A stretch of DNA of 8,093 nt from CAYVUI01 sp964454745 (lineage in GTDB: Bacteria; Planctomycetota; Phycisphaerae; Sedimentisphaerales; Anaerohalosphaeraceae): positions 1 through 8,093 of the forward strand of contig CAYVUI010000154.1 of the NCBI GenBank assembly GCA_964454745.1, in the 5' to 3' direction. The position numbers and the translations under genes are program-made. Positions 5,500 through 8,093 of this stretch are shown one piece after another. How positions within the stretch are numbered: position 1 is the stretch's first letter; each line of letters begins with the position of its first letter. Below the pieces are notes generated by a model. The model ran no database searches. It was not told where the DNA came from and was given only the letters and a program-made list of their open reading frames with translations.

Positions 5500-7767
5500 A
5501 TGTATCACTTTCTTATTTGGTTATTGGTTATATCAGGATTTTTAATGTTTTGCGGTTGTGAGCCTTCGGGTTTTATTTATGTTTCGCCGAATGGAGATGA
5601 TTCAGGTTTGGGCACAATTGCTTCGCCTTATGCCAGTTTTGAAAGGGCCCGTGATCAAGTGCGTTATCTTAAGAGTCAAAATGGCGACGACATCGGCGCA
5701 ACTGTTTTTCTGCGCGGCGGCGACTATCAGTTGTCTGAGACTTTTGAGTTGAATGAGCTTGACAGCGGCACTGCAAAAAATCCTGTTGTTTACCGTAATT
5801 ATAAAGATGAACAGGTGCGAATAATTGGAGGTATCAAACTTGGCAGGGATCTTTTCTCTAAGGTTACTGACGAGAAGATTCTTTCAATTGTCAGTGGGAA
5901 CGCGCGAGATAACCTGGTTCAGGCAGACCTTAAAGCGATTGGGATCAGTGATTATGGGCAATTTGAACAATACGGACACGTGCGAGTTACACCTGCACCT
6001 CTGGAACTATTCTATGATGGTGCGCCGATGCAGGTTGCACGATACCCCAATACCGGGTTTATTCGAATTGGCGAAGTGATAGATCGCGGGTCTGTCCCGA
6101 GAGAAAGTGACTACAGTAATCGTGGAGCTGTCTTTAAATATACAGATTCGCGTCACGAGAACTGGGTTGGTCTTGAGGATGTCTGGCTGGGGGGCACATT
6201 TGGCAATGGCTGGTCTGATGATAATGTAAATATTGAATATATTGACCCGGAAACGAAGACTGTTAAACTCAAGACGCCTACTGTGTATGGTGTCAGTACC
6301 GGTAAAGACTATCACCACTATTATGCTTATAATATTTTAAGCGAGATTGATATGCCGGGAGAGTATTATCTTGACCGGGAGAAGGGTATGCTTTACTTCT
6401 GGCCGCCTTGTGAAAATCAAAAAGTGGATATTTTTGTTTCGATGCTCGAAGACCCTGTTATAGCAATAGAGGGAGCAGATTATATCAAACTCGAAGGCTT
6501 TACTGTTGAAGCCGGCCGGGGCATTGGGATTTATCTGGAACGGTCAGATCATAACCTGATTGCGGGGTGTACGGTTCGAAACGTTGGCACCACGGGTATT
6601 TTTATGGGTATGGGCGCTAAGCAGACCTTCCCTTATCTGACGCACAATGATTATGAAGGTGAGCCAGTATCGAGGCGAGTAGGGCATTATCAGCTTCATA
6701 TGTATGCCGATACAGGCTGGGACAGATTCGCCGGAAGCAATAACAGTATCCTAAGTTGCGATATTTACAACACCGGCTCGGGAGGTGTGATGCTCGGCGG
6801 CGGTTCAAAACGCAAGCTGATCGAGGGCGGCAACAAAGTAGAAAACTGCCGGCTGTACAATTTTAATCGACGCAATAAGTTTTTAACGGCAGGGATCAAC
6901 GTGGACGGCTGTGGTAACCGCGTGGTGCACTGCGATATATCCAAAAGTCTTTTTCAGGCAATATATGTGCGGGGAAATGAACACCTCTTTGAATATAACT
7001 ATATACATGAAATAGCCAAAGACTCAGATGATACTTCAGCATGGTACCTGGGACGTGATCCAAGTGACCGTGGTAATGTTGTTCGCTACAACTTCTTCTA
7101 TGATGTTGGCAGGGAAGACCGAAGCGTAATGGGGGTTTATTGTGATGATGCTACCTCAGACGTTTCGGTTATATCGAACATCTTCTACAAGGTCGGCCAG
7201 GGTCGGGCGACTGTATTCAGTAATGCCGGTCAGGACTTGCTTGTCAGGAATAACATATTCGTGGACTGCGGTTCGGCGGTGGAGTTAAGTTCTTTCTTTT
7301 ATACATGGGCAAGTAAGACCAGTAAGGTGGGACAAAAGTACAAGGATTATGATCAGGGCTATATATTCTACTATCTACGGGATGAATACACAAAACGTCT
7401 TACTGAGTGTGTTAATATTTATAAACCGCCTTACAGTGAAAAGTATCCGGAACTGACAGACTGGCTCGATCCAATTCCCGGAGCTGAGCATGAATACATT
7501 GGCATCAGGCCGCGAAGAAACTTAATGATTAACAATGTTGTTTATGACAGCAAAGAGCTGGCAAACATACACAGCGACTATGCCCAGTTCGAGATGGTTA
7601 ATAATTATGTTACTGATGAGAATCCGGGGTTTGTGGACTTGGCAGGACTTGACATGCGGCTTAAGGCAGACTCGGTCGTTTTTGAAAACATCCCGGATTT
7701 TGAACCGATTCCTTTTGAGAAGATCGGCCTTTACAGCGACCAATACAAATCGGTTCTTAAAAAATAG
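5500..7767 (+). CDS. Lipoprotein-type right-handed beta-helix protein, GH141-like putative glycoside hydrolase
   Basis: This encodes 755 residues. The N-terminus is hydrophobic (about residues 4-17) and ends in F-C-G-C20-E, so C20 is the likely lipidated cysteine, although Phe at -3 and Cys at -2 make an unusual lipobox. The mature protein begins almost directly with the beta-helix family entry motif YVSPNGDD (27-34). Other family landmarks follow: ARYPN (180-184), PGEYYLD (286-292) leading to LYFWPP, an acidic D508-S-D-D511 site, Y547-C-D549-D550, and the terminal IPFEKIGLY (737-745). The order and spacing parallel the 1214-residue protein just upstream, but all accessory domains are missing. 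The fold and motifs resemble glycoside hydrolase family 141-like proteins; the specific reaction is unknown. An outer-membrane or periplasmic anchored enzyme is the most likely role (inference). The next gene starts 31 bp after the stop, suggesting co-transcription. Confidence 0.85.
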   Translation: MYHFLIWLLVISGFLMFCGCEPSGFIYVSPNGDDSGLGTIASPYASFERARDQVRYLKSQNGDDIGATVFLRGGDYQLSETFELNELDSGTAKNPVVYRNYKDEQVRIIGGIKLGRDLFSKVTDEKILSIVSGNARDNLVQADLKAIGISDYGQFEQYGHVRVTPAPLELFYDGAPMQVARYPNTGFIRIGEVIDRGSVPRESDYSNRGAVFKYTDSRHENWVGLEDVWLGGTFGNGWSDDNVNIEYIDPETKTVKLKTPTVYGVSTGKDYHHYYAYNILSEIDMPGEYYLDREKGMLYFWPPCENQKVDIFVSMLEDPVIAIEGADYIKLEGFTVEAGRGIGIYLERSDHNLIAGCTVRNVGTTGIFMGMGAKQTFPYLTHNDYEGEPVSRRVGHYQLHMYADTGWDRFAGSNNSILSCDIYNTGSGGVMLGGGSKRKLIEGGNKVENCRLYNFNRRNKFLTAGINVDGCGNRVVHCDISKSLFQAIYVRGNEHLFEYNYIHEIAKDSDDTSAWYLGRDPSDRGNVVRYNFFYDVGREDRSVMGVYCDDATSDVSVISNIFYKVGQGRATVFSNAGQDLLVRNNIFVDCGSAVELSSFFYTWASKTSKVGQKYKDYDQGYIFYYLRDEYTKRLTECVNIYKPPYSEKYPELTDWLDPIPGAEHEYIGIRPRRNLMINNVVYDSKELANIHSDYAQFEMVNNYVTDENPGFVDLAGLDMRLKADSVVFENIPDFEPIPFEKIGLYSDQYKSVLKK

Positions 7768-7772
7768 AACAT

Positions 7773-7782
7773 TAAAATATTT
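7773..7782 (+). promoter_or_regulatory. TAAAATATTT element, possible -10 region
   Basis: This 10-mer is identical to 1584-1593 and lies 16 bases before the ATG at 7799, against 18 bases in the other case. TAAAAT resembles a -10 box, but I see no good -35 box here, and the AT-rich intergenic base composition could produce it by chance. Confidence 0.2.
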
Positions 7783-7798
7783 ATAAGACTGAGCAGTT

Positions 7799-8093
7799 AT
7801 GAATATAATGAAATTGTCGAAACTGTTGATTGTTACGCTTGGCCTGATAACAGGTAATTTATATGCCGAAAACATTTCAGGATCGATGCTGAACCAGACT
7901 TTGACAGAACCTATTAGCCAGACAGGGACAATAACATTTGAACTTCACACCGATAAAACCTATTTTAACGGCCAAGGTCAAGAAAATTACTCTCAAAACC
8001 TGATTAAACTGCCTGGTATCATGGATATTTCATTCCGGCGGGTTGACGAAGTGGTCAATTTGTCCTGGATATGGACACGCAAAGGCAAGAGGT
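7799..8093 (+). CDS. N-terminal part of an exported protein, possibly with a LamG-like domain (3' truncated)
   Basis: 98 residues are visible and the frame is open to the window edge. The N-terminus is a Sec-type signal peptide: basic residues among the first eight, a hydrophobic core (about 9-18), then a likely cut after LYA at residue 23. The mature part contains GTITFELHTDKTYF, which resembles the opening strand of LamG or concanavalin-like domains (usually G-T-I-x-F-W-x-K-P-D in planctomycete proteins), but the key Trp is Glu here and the call is weak. The start at 7799 has only GAG at 7791-7793 as a ribosome binding site; an in-frame ATG at 7808 is an alternative that would shorten the signal peptide by three residues. 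It probably belongs with the upstream lipoprotein gene, 31 bp away. I do not recognise a catalytic function in the part seen. Confidence 0.75.
   Translation, partial: MNIMKLSKLLIVTLGLITGNLYAENISGSMLNQTLTEPISQTGTITFELHTDKTYFNGQGQENYSQNLIKLPGIMDISFRRVDEVVNLSWIWTRKGKR

Overview
This window reads as part of a polysaccharide-degradation locus in a planctomycete-like bacterium, most likely of the class Phycisphaerae (Sedimentisphaerales / Anaerohalosphaera type). This is inferred from gene style. There is a short pseudopilin with a G|FTLIELLVV N-terminus. There are very large secreted beta-helix proteins, short dockerin-like calcium motifs attached to secreted enzymes, and an FnIII-like module ending in LWAFTT. 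No rRNA or marker gene is present to confirm it.

All recognisable genes are on the + strand. Positions 1-531 are the 3' end of a secreted multidomain protein: a concanavalin-like domain followed by one dockerin-like repeat. A strong 15-bp hairpin at 562-599 probably ends that transcript. Next come a type II secretion / type IV pilus-like pseudopilin (684-1523) and a 1214-residue secreted beta-helix protein (1612-5256). That protein's C-terminal domain is a near copy of the one at the left edge. A 243-bp gap with only weak hairpins follows. Then come a 755-residue lipoprotein-type beta-helix protein (5500-7767) and, 31 bp later, the start of another exported protein (7799 to the window edge).

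The two complete beta-helix proteins are distant paralogues and resemble glycoside hydrolase family 141-like proteins. They share an N-terminal YV(A/S)P-(D/N)GDD segment, ARWPN/ARYPN, a PGEY...LYFWPP block, a D-S-x-D / Y-x-D acidic cluster in the helix, and a terminal IP(W/F)E(R/K)IGL motif. One appears secreted and carries accessory domains; the other appears membrane-anchored and has none. A reasonable inference is that they act on related linkages of a complex, probably algal or plant, glycan at different places outside the cytoplasm. The substrate cannot be read from the sequence.

I found no CRISPR array, tRNA, rRNA, transposase or phage gene. I also found no clear new type of system. The most notable points are the duplicated C-terminal domain with swapped order relative to the dockerin, the pair of differently localised beta-helix enzymes, the stretched H...DG motif of the pseudopilin, and a repeated TAAAATATTT element upstream of two genes.
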